Assembly: GCF_014203425.1 (NCBI RefSeq)
Contig: NZ_JACHJC010000001.1
Location: 1,736,001 to 1,800,000, forward strand
Direction: 5' to 3'
DNA length: 64,000 nt
Source of the DNA: Micromonospora echinospora
Lineage (GTDB): Bacteria; Actinomycetota; Actinomycetes; Mycobacteriales; Micromonosporaceae
Below the pieces are notes generated by a model, which saw only the letters and a program-made list of their open reading frames with translations, was not told the DNA's origin and did no database searches. The translations under genes were made by a program, and so were the position numbers. Position 1 is the stretch's first letter; each line of letters starts with the position of its first letter. Shown piece after piece: positions 51,778 through 60,258 of the stretch.

Positions 51778-51832
51778 GACGCGAACCTACCCGCCGGTAC
51801 CGCGGCCGGAAAGTGTCACTAGGGTCGGTGGC

Positions 51833-52426
51833 ATGCCGGAGCCGGTCGAGGACGTCACCTACCGCCAGCAGGACTGGTACGCCGAGGAGCTGGCCGACCG
51901 GCACTTCGTGCGGTGCGAGTTCTTCCACGTCGACCTGACCGAGGCGGTCAGCCGCGGCGCGGTCTTCACCGACTGCGTGTTCGGCAACGTCGCCTTCAAC
52001 GCCTCCCGGCACACCGACTCGGCGTTCACCAGGTGCTCGTTCAGCAAGTGCAACTTCTTCGAGGCCGAGTTCACCGGCTGCAAGCTGGTCGGCAGCACGT
52101 TCGACCGCTGCGACCTGCGTCCGCTGCGGGTCGACCGGGGCGACTGGTCGTTCGTCACGCTGGCCGGCGCCGACCTGCGCGGGGCGCGGATCACCGACGT
52201 ACGGATGCGGGAGGTCGACCTGAGCGGCGCCGACCTGACCGGCGCGACGCTGACCGGCACGGACCTCTCCGGCGCGCAGCTGCACGCCGCCAAGCTGACC
52301 CGGGCCGACCTGCGTGGCAGCGACCTGTCCGCGCTCGATCCGACGGCGGTCGAGCGTTCCGGCGCGCGGATCGACCCGGAGCAGGCGATGGTGCTGGTCC
52401 AGGCGCTCGGTTTCCAGGTGGGCTGA
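51833..52426 (+). CDS. Pentapeptide-repeat protein
   Basis: 197 residues with A(D/N)LxG-type repeats throughout: FTRCSFSKCNFFEAEF, LAGADLRGARI, LSGADLTGATLTGTDLSGAQL, LTRADLRGSDLSAL. This folds as a right-handed quadrilateral beta helix. Relatives of similar length (Qnr/MfpA/McbG) mimic DNA and shield gyrase, but the specific contacts cannot be assigned here. No partner evident. Confidence 0.85.
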   Translation: MPEPVEDVTYRQQDWYAEELADRHFVRCEFFHVDLTEAVSRGAVFTDCVFGNVAFNASRHTDSAFTRCSFSKCNFFEAEFTGCKLVGSTFDRCDLRPLRVDRGDWSFVTLAGADLRGARITDVRMREVDLSGADLTGATLTGTDLSGAQLHAAKLTRADLRGSDLSALDPTAVERSGARIDPEQAMVLVQALGFQVG

Positions 52427-52479
52427 GCCGCCGGGAAAGGCGCCGCGGGTTGTCAGGTTTCCGGGACAGACTCGGAGGC

Positions 52480-52932
52480 ATGACATGGTGGTCCGATCTG
52501 GTGGCGGCCGAGCCCGACTTCGCGGCGCGGGTACGCGCCCGGTTCGCGGTCCGCAAGCACGGCACGATGGCGACGCTGCGGCGGGACGGCTCCCCGCGGA
52601 TCAGCGGCACCGAGTTCGACTTCGGCGACGACGGGCAGCTGCGGCTGGGCAGCATGGCCGGCGCGGTCAAGGCCCTCGACCTGCGCCGCGACCCTCGGGT
52701 GGCGCTGCACAGCCCCACCGAGGACGCCCCGCCCGACGACCCGTCCACCTGGGACGGGGACGCGAAGATCGCCGGCCGGGCGCACGAGGAGCAGCCCGCC
52801 GAGGACGGCTCGCACAGCTTCCGGATCGAACTGACCGAAGTGGTGCTCACCCGGGTGGGTGACCCGCCCGACCACCTCCTGATCGAGAGCTGGCACCCCA
52901 CCCGGGGCCTGCACCGCCGCACCCGCCACTGA
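52480..52932 (+). CDS. PPOX-class (pyridoxamine-phosphate-oxidase-fold) protein
   Basis: 150 residues: KHGTMATLRRDGSPRISGTEFDFGDDGQLRLG, KALDLRRDPRVALHSP, KIAGRAHE, the split-barrel layout of flavin/F420-binding oxidoreductases. ATG 52480 has GGAGG only one base upstream, unusually close; an in-frame TTG at 52450 is the alternative, but the ATG matches the family's usual N-terminus. Confidence 0.8.
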   Translation: MTWWSDLVAAEPDFAARVRARFAVRKHGTMATLRRDGSPRISGTEFDFGDDGQLRLGSMAGAVKALDLRRDPRVALHSPTEDAPPDDPSTWDGDAKIAGRAHEEQPAEDGSHSFRIELTEVVLTRVGDPPDHLLIESWHPTRGLHRRTRH

Positions 52933-52965
52933 CCCGCCGCCCCGCCCCGGCCGACCGCCACACCC

Positions 52966-53080
52966 GCCCCGCGCGCCCGCGCGCCCGCGCGCCCGCGCGC
53001 CCGCGCGCCCCGCGCGCCCCGCGCACCCTGCGCGCCCCGCGCACCCTGCGCGCCCCGCGCACCCTGCGCGCCCCGGGCGC
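52966..53080. repeat. GC-only tandem repeat tract
   Basis: Consecutive GCGCGCCC units give way to an 18-bp unit (GCGCGCCCCGCGCACCCT), of which about three copies are visible between 53020 and 53080. Not a CRISPR array (no spacers). Confidence 0.7.
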
Positions 53081-53091
53081 CCGCCGCCCCG

Positions 53092-53154
53092 CGTCGATCA
53101 TGAAGTTAACGGCATTCAACGCCCGATTTGTCGCCGCCAACCTCATGATCGACG
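53092..53154. repeat. Long palindromic (REP-like) element 1
   Basis: CGTCGATCATGA (53092-53103) and TCATGATCGACG (53143-53154) pair perfectly. Further inward, AGTTAACGGC and GCCGCCAACC extend the stem imperfectly. The element resembles dispersed palindromic repeats that, from memory, recur in Micromonospora genomes. Confidence 0.7.
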
Positions 53155-53193
53155 GGGTTGCCGAGGGTGGGCGCGGTCCGCTGCGCCCGAGTC

Positions 53194-53255
53194 GCGGGAG
53201 ATCTTGGTACGAAACGGCCCCTATGGGGGCGCAAAGCTTCCAAGATCTCTCCCGC
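53194..53255. repeat. Long palindromic (REP-like) element 2
   Basis: GCGGGAGATCTTGG (53194-53207) pairs with CCAAGATCTCTCCCGC (53240-53255) with a 2-base bulge; a second inner hairpin, GCCCC-TAT-GGGGGC, sits in the loop. Different sequence from element 1, 40 bp away. Confidence 0.7.
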
Positions 53256-53388
53256 TGGGGTGTTCGGAGCACGGGAGGCGTGGGAATTGCGGGAGTGGAT
53301 GCCTTCTCCAAGATCGCGTTCTGTGTCATCCTCCCTACGGCGAGCCACGGGGCCGGGCCGCTCGCCGCCGGTGGCCGAGGGAGGGTCG

Positions 53389-54960
53389 GTGGCTGAGGAC
53401 GACATCGCGCGTACCGGGGTCCGGGTCGGGGGCTGGCTGCCCACGCCGGACGACGCGGACGACGCGCCGGAGCGCCCCGTCGGTCCACGCCGCCTACCCG
53501 GGGACGCAGATCGGCCGGCGCCCCCGCCGGACGGCGAACGATCACCGTCCGATTCGGACGATCCGGCGCCTCCGGCGCCTCCGGCGGACCTGGATCCGCC
53601 TGGTACCGCTGTCTGGCCGCCTCCGCGCACCGCCGGCCCACCCGCTCCCGACCTTCCGGCCGCCGGCCCGTTCCCGGCCGACCCGACCGCATCCGGCCCA
53701 CCTGCGCCGACTCCACTCGCCCCGGGCCCGCTTAGTCCGGGCTCGCTCGGGCCGGGCCCGCTCGCTCCGGGCCCCATCTCTCCGGGCCCCATCTCTCCGG
53801 GCTCGCTCGGACCGGGGCCGCTCGGGCCGGGGCCGCTCGTTTCCGGGGCGGCTGCGCCGGTCGGCCCCGAGCCGCGTCCGAACCCGCCCGGCGGCCGAAT
53901 TCCGCTGGTCGGGCCGGCTCCGATCGGACTGCACCTGTCCGCTCCGCCGCCGGTCCGACCGGGCGCCGCGCACGATCCGGCCGAACCTGGTCCGCCGCAA
54001 GAGGCCGAGGTGGAAGCGAGACCGGGCCGGCACTCCGCCCGGGAGAGTCTCCCGGCGCGCCTCGCTGACCTGGCCGGCGGCCTCGGCGACCTGGCCGGCA
54101 AGCTTGGCGTCCTGGCCGGCAGGTTCGGCGTCCGGCTGCGCGCCGCGGCCCGGACGGCGAAGAACCGGCTGAGCCGGGCGCTCGGCCCGGCCCGGCCACC
54201 GGCCGATGCCCCGGCCACCCGGGTCGCTGCGGCCCGGGCCCGGCGTCGGCGCCGCCGCGCCGTGCTGGCGGCGGTGGCCGTGACCGGGCTGGTGGCGGCG
54301 CTGACGTACGCGGTCCGGTCACCCGCGCCGCCCCCGTTGACCCGGGAGACCGCGCCCGTGGCGGCACCGAGCGATCAGGCGTCGGTCGTGCCGGTTCCCG
54401 GCGACCCGGTGTCGCCCGGCGAGCCGCTGCTCGACCTGAAGCTGGAGCCGCTGCCCGAGTCGCTGTCGCTCACCGTGCTCGGCAAGCGGGACTGGCGGCA
54501 ATGGGGTGGCGCCGGGGCGGACAGCTTCCATCGCAAGGCGGGCGGCACCGGCGAGATCCAGGACCCGGGCGGCGAGCGGCTGGAGCACAACGCCGGGGTG
54601 ACGGATCTTCAGTGGGTGGACGGCGTGCCGACGGCCCGGGAGGAGGGCACCCGGGCGGGTGTCTTCCAGCGGGGCGCCGGCAAGAGCTTCACGCTCGCCG
54701 TGACCGGAAGCGGGGATCTGCGTACCGTCCGGCTGTTCGTCGGCACGTTCTCGGCCGGTGCGCGGCTCGACGTGTCGATCTCCGGCGGCGGCGATCCGGC
54801 CGTCCAGGAGGTCGCCCTCGCCGCTGGGGACCGCTTCTACCAGTACGTCATCCGCTTCCGGGCGCCCCGGGAGGAACGGTTGCTGATCACCTGGCGCGCC
54901 CTGACGGTTACCGGCGGGCACAACGACGGGGTGGCGCTGCAGGCGATCACGGTAAGCTGA
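53389..54960 (+). CDS. Membrane-anchored protein with Pro-rich cytoplasmic region and beta-sandwich ectodomain, paralogue 1
   Basis: About 523 residues from GTG 53389 (GGAGGG upstream). The first about 290 residues are Pro/Gly/Ala-rich, with tandem GPLAPGPISPG-type repeats. A basic stretch RARRRRRRA precedes one transmembrane helix (VLAAVAVTGLVAALTYAV), then a Pro-rich stalk and a C-terminal domain (from LSLTVLGKRDWRQWG to the end) with strands such as TVRLFVGTFSAGARLDVSI and YQYVIRFRAP. That domain is homologous to that of the next gene. No known family is recognised; a carbohydrate-binding-like ectodomain is possible. Confidence 0.65.
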   Translation: MAEDDIARTGVRVGGWLPTPDDADDAPERPVGPRRLPGDADRPAPPPDGERSPSDSDDPAPPAPPADLDPPGTAVWPPPRTAGPPAPDLPAAGPFPADPTASGPPAPTPLAPGPLSPGSLGPGPLAPGPISPGPISPGSLGPGPLGPGPLVSGAAAPVGPEPRPNPPGGRIPLVGPAPIGLHLSAPPPVRPGAAHDPAEPGPPQEAEVEARPGRHSARESLPARLADLAGGLGDLAGKLGVLAGRFGVRLRAAARTAKNRLSRALGPARPPADAPATRVAAARARRRRRRAVLAAVAVTGLVAALTYAVRSPAPPPLTRETAPVAAPSDQASVVPVPGDPVSPGEPLLDLKLEPLPESLSLTVLGKRDWRQWGGAGADSFHRKAGGTGEIQDPGGERLEHNAGVTDLQWVDGVPTAREEGTRAGVFQRGAGKSFTLAVTGSGDLRTVRLFVGTFSAGARLDVSISGGGDPAVQEVALAAGDRFYQYVIRFRAPREERLLITWRALTVTGGHNDGVALQAITVS

Positions 54961-55077
54961 GCCGCCCGACTCCCGGCGTTTGATAACGAACTGGAAACGC
55001 CCGTCGGTTGACATATGGCGCAAAGAGCCGCCCGGTGACACCGTGAAGCCCGTCGCGCTCCGGTCGTTCCCGGCGTC

Positions 55078-55986
55078 GTGACCGGAGCGGAGGGTGTGGT
55101 GGGCCAGGAGGACCGTTCGCGTGCCGGCCACGGCTCGCACCGCCACGGCCTTCCGCGTACCCGGTCCGCGCTGCGGCGGCTGCGCCGCCGGCGACGGCTG
55201 CTGCTGGAAGGGCTCGCCGCGTTGCTCTGCCTCGCGGCGCTGGCGCTCTACATCGGAGTCGAGCGGCACGACGCGCCACGCGAGGAGCACGCCCGGCTGC
55301 CGGCCGCGCCGCCCGGCCGGGTCGGGCTGCCGAACGAAGCCGACGACACAGTGGTCAATCCGGGGTTGCGGCCCCGCCAGCGGCCGCCGTCGCCGAGCCC
55401 GACACCGTCCACACCCCCACCCAGTCCCACACCGCCCACGGTGCCGTCGACGGTCGCGGTCAGCCGCGCCGAGGTGCCCGCCACCGTCGACCTCACCGCC
55501 GTGGGCACCACCGACTGGGTCCACTGGGGGCTCACCGGCGCCGACCGGACGGTCCGCAAGCGGGGCGGCTCCGGCGAGATCCGCGACGAGGGCGGCCGGG
55601 GGCGGCGGCAGAGCTTCAGCAACAACCCCGAGGCGTACGCCTGGCGCGACGGCAACCCGGTCGCGTCGGCGAGCGGCACCATGTCCGGCGTCTACACCTG
55701 TCACCGGGGCAGCGGATTCAACCTGGCGGTGGCCGCCGACGGGCAGCAGCGCACGGTGCGTCTGTACGCCGGGCTCTGGATGGCCCGTGGCCGCCTCGAC
55801 GTGCGGGTCTCCAGCGGCGGCCCGACCACCACGCTGCGGATGGAGGATCCGCACACCGCGCTCACCACCGAGTTCACGATCAAGTTCCGCGCGCCGCGCG
55901 GCGCGAAGCTGCTGATGAACTGGACGGTGGAGGAGTCCCTCGGGGACTGCGGCAACGTCAGCCTGCAGGCGGTCGCGCTGCGCTGA
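55078..55986 (+). CDS. Membrane-anchored protein with beta-sandwich ectodomain, paralogue 2
   Basis: About 300 residues. A basic N-terminus (RRLRRRRRLLL) leads to a transmembrane helix (GLAALLCLAALALYIGV), a Pro/Ser/Thr linker (PSPSPTPSTPPPSP), then the same C-terminal domain as its neighbour: VDLTAVGTTDWVHWGLTG, KRGGSGEIRDEGG, TVRLYAGLWMARGRLDVRV, FTIKFRAPRGAKLLMNW. One Cys pair (TCHRG / GDCGN) is added. The start may be GTG 55099, with GGAGGG 4 bases upstream, instead of GTG 55078. Confidence 0.7.
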   Translation: MTGAEGVVGQEDRSRAGHGSHRHGLPRTRSALRRLRRRRRLLLEGLAALLCLAALALYIGVERHDAPREEHARLPAAPPGRVGLPNEADDTVVNPGLRPRQRPPSPSPTPSTPPPSPTPPTVPSTVAVSRAEVPATVDLTAVGTTDWVHWGLTGADRTVRKRGGSGEIRDEGGRGRRQSFSNNPEAYAWRDGNPVASASGTMSGVYTCHRGSGFNLAVAADGQQRTVRLYAGLWMARGRLDVRVSSGGPTTTLRMEDPHTALTTEFTIKFRAPRGAKLLMNWTVEESLGDCGNVSLQAVALR

Positions 55987-56074
55987 GCGGGGACAGTTTG
56001 TCCGTCGCGTAGCCGGTCGGGCGTCGTAGGTTTCCGTTGTTCCCGTCCGACCATCCTCTATGGAGGCACGACCG

Positions 56075-56386
56075 ATGACCGGCCCTGCTCCCGTCGCCCC
56101 CGCCCGTCCTCGCGCCGACGGTGACGTGCTGCGCGAGATCCCGATGCCGCCGTACGTGACGGTCGAGGACGTCCAGTTCGCGGTGCGGGCGGTGGTGGTG
56201 CACGCGCCGCGGGCCTGGTCGGGCGGGACCATCTGCCGCAACGACGCCAGCCCGCACCCGTGCCGGCTGCACCGCTGGGGCCGCCGGGTACTCACCCTGC
56301 GCGGACTCCCGCCGGCCGAGATCGACGCGCTCGTCGAGCGGGGTGACCCCGCCGCCGGCCCGCAGCCGTACCGCCCCGGCGCCTAG
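56075..56386 (+). CDS. Small CR/PCRL cysteine protein, paralogue C
   Basis: 103 residues from ATG 56075, 8 bases after GGAGG (this makes ATG 56060 unlikely). Core VTVEDVQFAVRAVVVHAPRAW, CRNDASPHPCRLHRWGRRVL, RGL, with short Pro/Ala-rich ends. Nearly identical in motif to the protein at 46850 but without its long tail. Confidence 0.75.
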   Translation: MTGPAPVAPARPRADGDVLREIPMPPYVTVEDVQFAVRAVVVHAPRAWSGGTICRNDASPHPCRLHRWGRRVLTLRGLPPAEIDALVERGDPAAGPQPYRPGA

Positions 56387-56397
56387 TACCGGGGCGG
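56371..56397. terminator. Bidirectional stem-loop terminator
   Basis: CCGCCCCGG at 56371-56379 pairs with CCGGGGCGG at 56389-56397, across the stop of the plus-strand gene and just beyond the minus-strand one. Confidence 0.65.
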
Positions 56398-56408
56398 CAC
56401 GGCCCCGG

Positions 56409-57992
56409 TCAGCAGAGCGCCGGCTTGACCCAGGAGCACTCCCGTCCCTCCGGTACGCGCGGCGACTCCGGCGCGGCCGGCACGGTCCGCCGTCCGGCGG
56501 CCGTCTCCCTCTCGGTGTACCCGGCCAGGGCGATCGCGATCTGGTCCTCCAGACCCTTCACGGACGAGGTCAGGTAGTTGTTGAGCACGATCGAGAACGC
56601 CAGGAGCCGGCCGTCGGCGTTCGTGACGTAACCGGAGAGCGCTGACGCGCCGGTCAGGCTGCCGGTCTTGGCGTGCACGTTGTTCGCGGCGGCGGTCCCG
56701 CCCATCCGGCTGCGCAGCGTCCCGCCGACGAGCCGGTTCGGGTTGCCGGCCACCGGCAGCGCGGCGTACCAGGTGGCGAACCAGGGTTCGGCGCGGACCT
56801 CCGAGAGCAGCGTGACGAACTGGGTGGGCGGGACGAAGTTGCGCCGGGACAGTCCGGAGCCGTCGCGCTGGCGCAGCGTGCCGGTGTCCACCCCGGCGTC
56901 GCCCACGTACCCGCTGATCGCGGAGAGCCCGGCGGCCCAGGTGCCGGAGCCGGAGAGCACCCGGCCCAGCTCCTTGGTGAGCACCTCGGCGTGGCCGTTG
57001 TTGGAGAGCTTGAGGAACGGCACCATGAGGTCGGCCAGCGGCATCGAGTCGTGCCGGGCCAGCGGCTTTGCGGTGTCCGGGGTGGCGGTGCCGAGCACGG
57101 TCCGCCCGAGCACCCGTACGCCGTGGCGGCGCAGCGCGGACCGGAACACGTCGGCCGCGTACCCGGTCGGCTCCCAGACCGTCACCCAGTCGCGCTCGGT
57201 GGCCGCGCCGAGCGCGATCTGGCCGGTCACCACCACCGTGTTGCCGCCGTGCTCGCGCTCGAACGAGATGGTGGTCTCGCCCTCGGCCACCGTCTCGGCC
57301 CGGTTCTCGATGCGCAGCCAGCCGTTGTCCGGCGTCATGGTGATCTTCGGCCGGGTGCCCGCCCGCGTTCCCGGTGCGGCGTTGACGATCACCGTGCCGG
57401 CGTCGTAGTCGGTGTCCGGCGCCACGGTGAGCGCGGACACCTGCGCGGCGTAGTAGTAGGGCTCGTCGTCCCAGGTCCAGTCCGGGCCGAGCCGGTCGTT
57501 GTCGTACCGGGTGTCGTCGGCGACCAGGTTGCCCGCGACGACCCGTACGCCCGCTGCGGCGACCTGCTCGGCGAGCCGGTCGTAGTCGGCGGCGAGGATG
57601 GTCGGATCGCCGCCGCCGCGCAGGTAGAGGTCGCCGGAGAGCATCCCGGCGTGGCGCGGGCCGTCGGCGCTCACGTCGGTGGTGAAGCGGTGGCCCGGCC
57701 CGAGCAGTTCCATCGCCGCCGCCGAGGTGAGCAGCTTGGTGTTGGAGGCCGGGATGAGCCGTCGCGTCCCGTTGCGGTCGTACAGCGTGCGGCCGGTCGT
57801 GGTGTCGACGACGACCACGCCCGCCTGCGCCCCGTCGAGCCGGCTGTCGGCGAGGATGGCGTCGATGGTGGTGTGCAACCGGGTCTGCGCTGGGGTGGGC
57901 GCTTCGGCCGTGGCGGTGGTGGCGCCGGCGGTGGCCGCGGTGGCGACCAGCACCAGCACCGCGAGCGCCCGGGGAAATAGGCGACGATGCAT
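56409..57992 (-). CDS. dacB: D-alanyl-D-alanine carboxypeptidase/endopeptidase (PBP4 type)
   Basis: 527 residues from ATG 57992. A signal peptide precedes the S13 peptidase domain: SNTK at 83-86 (nucleophile Ser83, Lys86), SNN, and the KTG motif in VHAKTGSLTG. The inserted domain characteristic of PBP4 lies between the SxxK and SxN motifs. Cleaves stem peptides or cross-links of peptidoglycan outside the membrane. The C-terminal tail after the last helix ends in CSWVKPALC with an extra Cys pair. Confidence 0.9.
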   Translation of the reverse strand: MHRRLFPRALAVLVLVATAATAGATTATAEAPTPAQTRLHTTIDAILADSRLDGAQAGVVVVDTTTGRTLYDRNGTRRLIPASNTKLLTSAAAMELLGPGHRFTTDVSADGPRHAGMLSGDLYLRGGGDPTILAADYDRLAEQVAAAGVRVVAGNLVADDTRYDNDRLGPDWTWDDEPYYYAAQVSALTVAPDTDYDAGTVIVNAAPGTRAGTRPKITMTPDNGWLRIENRAETVAEGETTISFEREHGGNTVVVTGQIALGAATERDWVTVWEPTGYAADVFRSALRRHGVRVLGRTVLGTATPDTAKPLARHDSMPLADLMVPFLKLSNNGHAEVLTKELGRVLSGSGTWAAGLSAISGYVGDAGVDTGTLRQRDGSGLSRRNFVPPTQFVTLLSEVRAEPWFATWYAALPVAGNPNRLVGGTLRSRMGGTAAANNVHAKTGSLTGASALSGYVTNADGRLLAFSIVLNNYLTSSVKGLEDQIAIALAGYTERETAAGRRTVPAAPESPRVPEGRECSWVKPALC

Positions 57993-58185
57993 GTGCCGAT
58001 GCTGCCATGGAGATTTCCTGCGGGAAAGACTCCGGTGTGAAAGGTTATCGCCAGGAGACGTGGCGGCACCGGGCGCCGTCCCTGCCCCCAGCCTAGGGAT
58101 TCGCCGGGCCGAGGGAGGGAAAAGACCTGTACGTGGGCCTTGTCGCCCACGCGAATCCCGACATCCAGCCATGAGGAGTTCAGCG

Positions 58186-58467
58186 ATGCTGACCATGACC
58201 GACAACGCCGTCCTGGTGATTCGTGACCTCGCCGCCCAGCAGGACGTCGCCGACGCGGGCGGGCTGCGCATCGCCGCCGACACCGACGCCGGTTCGCTCT
58301 CCATCGAACTGGTGCCGGAGCCGGTGCGGGGCGACCAGGTGGTGGATACCGAGGGGGCGCGTATCTTCCTCGACTCCGACGCCGCCGAACTGCTGAACGA
58401 CACCTCGGTGGACGCGGTCGTCGACGACGAGGGCGTGGTGCAGTTCGGGTTCACCGAGAAGGAGTGA
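58186..58467 (+). CDS. HesB/IscA-like protein without cysteines
   Basis: 93 residues from ATG 58186 (GAGGAG 7 bases upstream). LRIAADTDAGSLSIELVPEP and ARIFLDSDAAELLNDTSVDAVVDDEGVVQFGF follow the A-type Fe-S carrier fold, but all three conserved Cys (one after the first strand pair, two in the C-terminal CGC) are absent; the protein has no Cys at all. It cannot ligate a cluster in the usual way. A structural or regulatory role is likely. Confidence 0.7.
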   Translation: MLTMTDNAVLVIRDLAAQQDVADAGGLRIAADTDAGSLSIELVPEPVRGDQVVDTEGARIFLDSDAAELLNDTSVDAVVDDEGVVQFGFTEKE

Positions 58468-58468
58468 G

Positions 58469-59491
58469 TCAGCCGGCGCGGTGGGACTCCCCGCCACGCG
58501 GCGAGCGGCCGGTGCGTCCCCGTTCCGGGGCGTCCGGCTCGGCCCACCACGCCCGGCCGCGCTGGTCCCGTTCCGGTCGGACCAGTGCGGCCAGCACCTG
58601 CGCCAGGTGGTGTGAGGTGCTCCACGCGATCCAGTTGGCCGGCGAACCCGCGCCCGCGCCGCGCCGGGCCCGCCGGACGATCTCGTGGTCGCCCCAGGAG
58701 AAGCCGGCTCCGGCGGGCGGCCAGTGGGGAGCGGCAGTCACGGTGCGGCAGAGGTCGGCGAAGCGCTCGTCGCCCCGCCCGCCGCGCCGCGACCAGCGGT
58801 AGACCCACCACGCGTCGTCGGTGGCCCAGCGCAGCGTGGGCACCCGGTCGCCCGGTTCGTCCGCGCCGCGTACCGCGCAGCTCACGCCGTAGTCGCCGTA
58901 TCCGAGGTCCAGGTCGGCCAGGCGCTGCCAGAGCGACCAGTCGTAACGGTCCAGCCGGACCGGCTCGTCCACCGGGAGCCGGGACAGGGCCGGCGGCATC
59001 CCGCCGGCCGCCACCGTCACCGAACGCCAGGCGTGCCGCCGGGCCCATTCCGCCGCGCGTCGCACCCGTGGCTCGGCCAGCCGGACGTCGGCGGTGCAGC
59101 ACACGTCCCCCGCGTCGAGCAGCAGGTCGCACTGCTCCGGTACCAGGCCGGTCAGCCGCCACACCCGCTCCGCCGCAGCCGTCGCCGCGTCCGGCCCGCT
59201 GCGGTCCGGCCCGGTGCGCAACCGGACGACCGCGTGGCGGGTCCAGGCCCGCGCCGCAGCGCCGTGCGCGGCAAGCCGCCGGTCGCTGTCCGCGAGACCG
59301 ATGACCGGCACCAGCGGTACGCCCCAGCGGATCGGATCGTGTTCCGGGGCGTCCGGAAGCGCCGACACGTCGACGGCGGGCAGCAGTTCGTCGGGCAGTC
59401 GCGTGAGCGAGTCCACCGTGGACGGTGCGTCCGCCGGAACGTCGAGAACCGGTGCGAGCAGCGCGGCGGAGGGTCCGTCGAGATGGGACAA
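58469..59491 (-). CDS. Hypothetical protein, T4-beta-protein-like
   Basis: 340 residues, soluble, rich in Arg, Trp and Asp. PLVPVIGLADSDRRL, CDLLLDAGDVCC and WWVYRWSRRGG...FSWGDHEIVRRA...HHL resemble the beta protein family (PF14350, recalled from memory), probably a TIM-barrel-like fold. Function unknown; some relatives are phage-related. The downstream end abuts the HesB-like gene, converging. Confidence 0.5.
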   Translation of the reverse strand: MSHLDGPSAALLAPVLDVPADAPSTVDSLTRLPDELLPAVDVSALPDAPEHDPIRWGVPLVPVIGLADSDRRLAAHGAAARAWTRHAVVRLRTGPDRSGPDAATAAAERVWRLTGLVPEQCDLLLDAGDVCCTADVRLAEPRVRRAAEWARRHAWRSVTVAAGGMPPALSRLPVDEPVRLDRYDWSLWQRLADLDLGYGDYGVSCAVRGADEPGDRVPTLRWATDDAWWVYRWSRRGGRGDERFADLCRTVTAAPHWPPAGAGFSWGDHEIVRRARRGAGAGSPANWIAWSTSHHLAQVLAALVRPERDQRGRAWWAEPDAPERGRTGRSPRGGESHRAG

Positions 59492-59853
59492 CGCCTCCAG
59501 CTAACCACGCCGCGCGGCCAGCACCGGGCGGTAGACCGGGTCCGCCGGTCGGCCTCGGAGCGACTGCACCATACTTAAATGTAGCCAGCCGACTGCTCTG
59601 CGTCACCACTTCTGCTCGGTGCCAGATCCGGCCGCCGATGTCCCGGCGGCCCGCGAGGCGGGGTCGCGGATCGCCGGTGCGGCGGACGTTTCCGCAGGTC
59701 AGAGGTGCCCACTGTCCTTGATCGGACAGTTCTGCGGCTGGTTGCCGGGCGGTGCGCCGACATAGCGTCGGAATCACCGAGGGGGACCGCCGACGATCAC
59801 CCGGACGCGCACGAACGCCTCCTGCCGGCGTACCGGCGGGAGAGAGGATCACC
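59492..59853. promoter_or_regulatory. Divergent regulatory region with ACTGTCC/GGACAGT operator
   Basis: A perfect 7-bp inverted repeat, ACTGTCC (59711-59717) TTGATC GGACAGT (59724-59730), lies 124 bp ahead of ATG 59854. An AT-rich patch (ATACTTAAATGTA near 59572) lies nearer the minus-strand gene and may be its -10 region. No other gene is seen. Confidence 0.45.
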
Positions 59854-60258
59854 ATGCCCAGCCGCAGAGGTAGGAGGGAAACCACCGGCCAGCCGATCCC
59901 GAGCATGCGGGAGGCCGCGCGCGCCGACACCGAGATCAACTCGTGTGCGGCCCTGGGGCTGCCGGCCACCGCCCGCGTGCTGTTCGCTGTGGTCGACGCC
60001 AACGGCACGCTGGTACGCGGGCTCGGCGCCACCTCGGCCACCCGGCTCGCCGCCGGGATGTACCAGGTCGCGTTCGACCAGGACGTCGCCGCGGCGGCGT
60101 ACGTCGGAACCGTCGGTCCCGCGAAGCCCGGCGGGCTCGCACCGCAGGGCGTCATCACCGTCGCGCCCCGGTCCGGCATCGCCAACGCCGTCTTCGTGGA
60201 GACGCACGGCACGAGCGGCCACGCGGACCGCCCTTTTCACCTGGCCGTGCTCGCCTGA
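59854..60258 (+). CDS. Hypothetical protein
   Basis: 134 residues from ATG 59854 (GAGAGG 6 bases upstream). A basic N-terminus (SRRGRRE) precedes a beta-rich domain (ATARVLFAVVDANGTLVRGLG, AGMYQVAFDQDVAAAAYVGTV, NAVFVETHG). It could be a small envelope or capsid-like protein, but no family is recognised. No signal peptide. Confidence 0.5.
   Translation: MPSRRGRRETTGQPIPSMREAARADTEINSCAALGLPATARVLFAVVDANGTLVRGLGATSATRLAAGMYQVAFDQDVAAAAYVGTVGPAKPGGLAPQGVITVAPRSGIANAVFVETHGTSGHADRPFHLAVLA

Noticed and set aside
52966..53080. CRISPR or coding repeat
   Set aside because: No spacers, no stable frame; simple GC tandem repeat.
56409..58008. Alternative frame of PBP4 region with 541 codons
   Set aside because: Arg/His-rich shadow of the real gene, no domain.
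57993..60212. Long N-terminal extension of the PBP4 frame
   Set aside because: The signal peptide at 57992 defines the start; the extension overlaps genes on the other strand.
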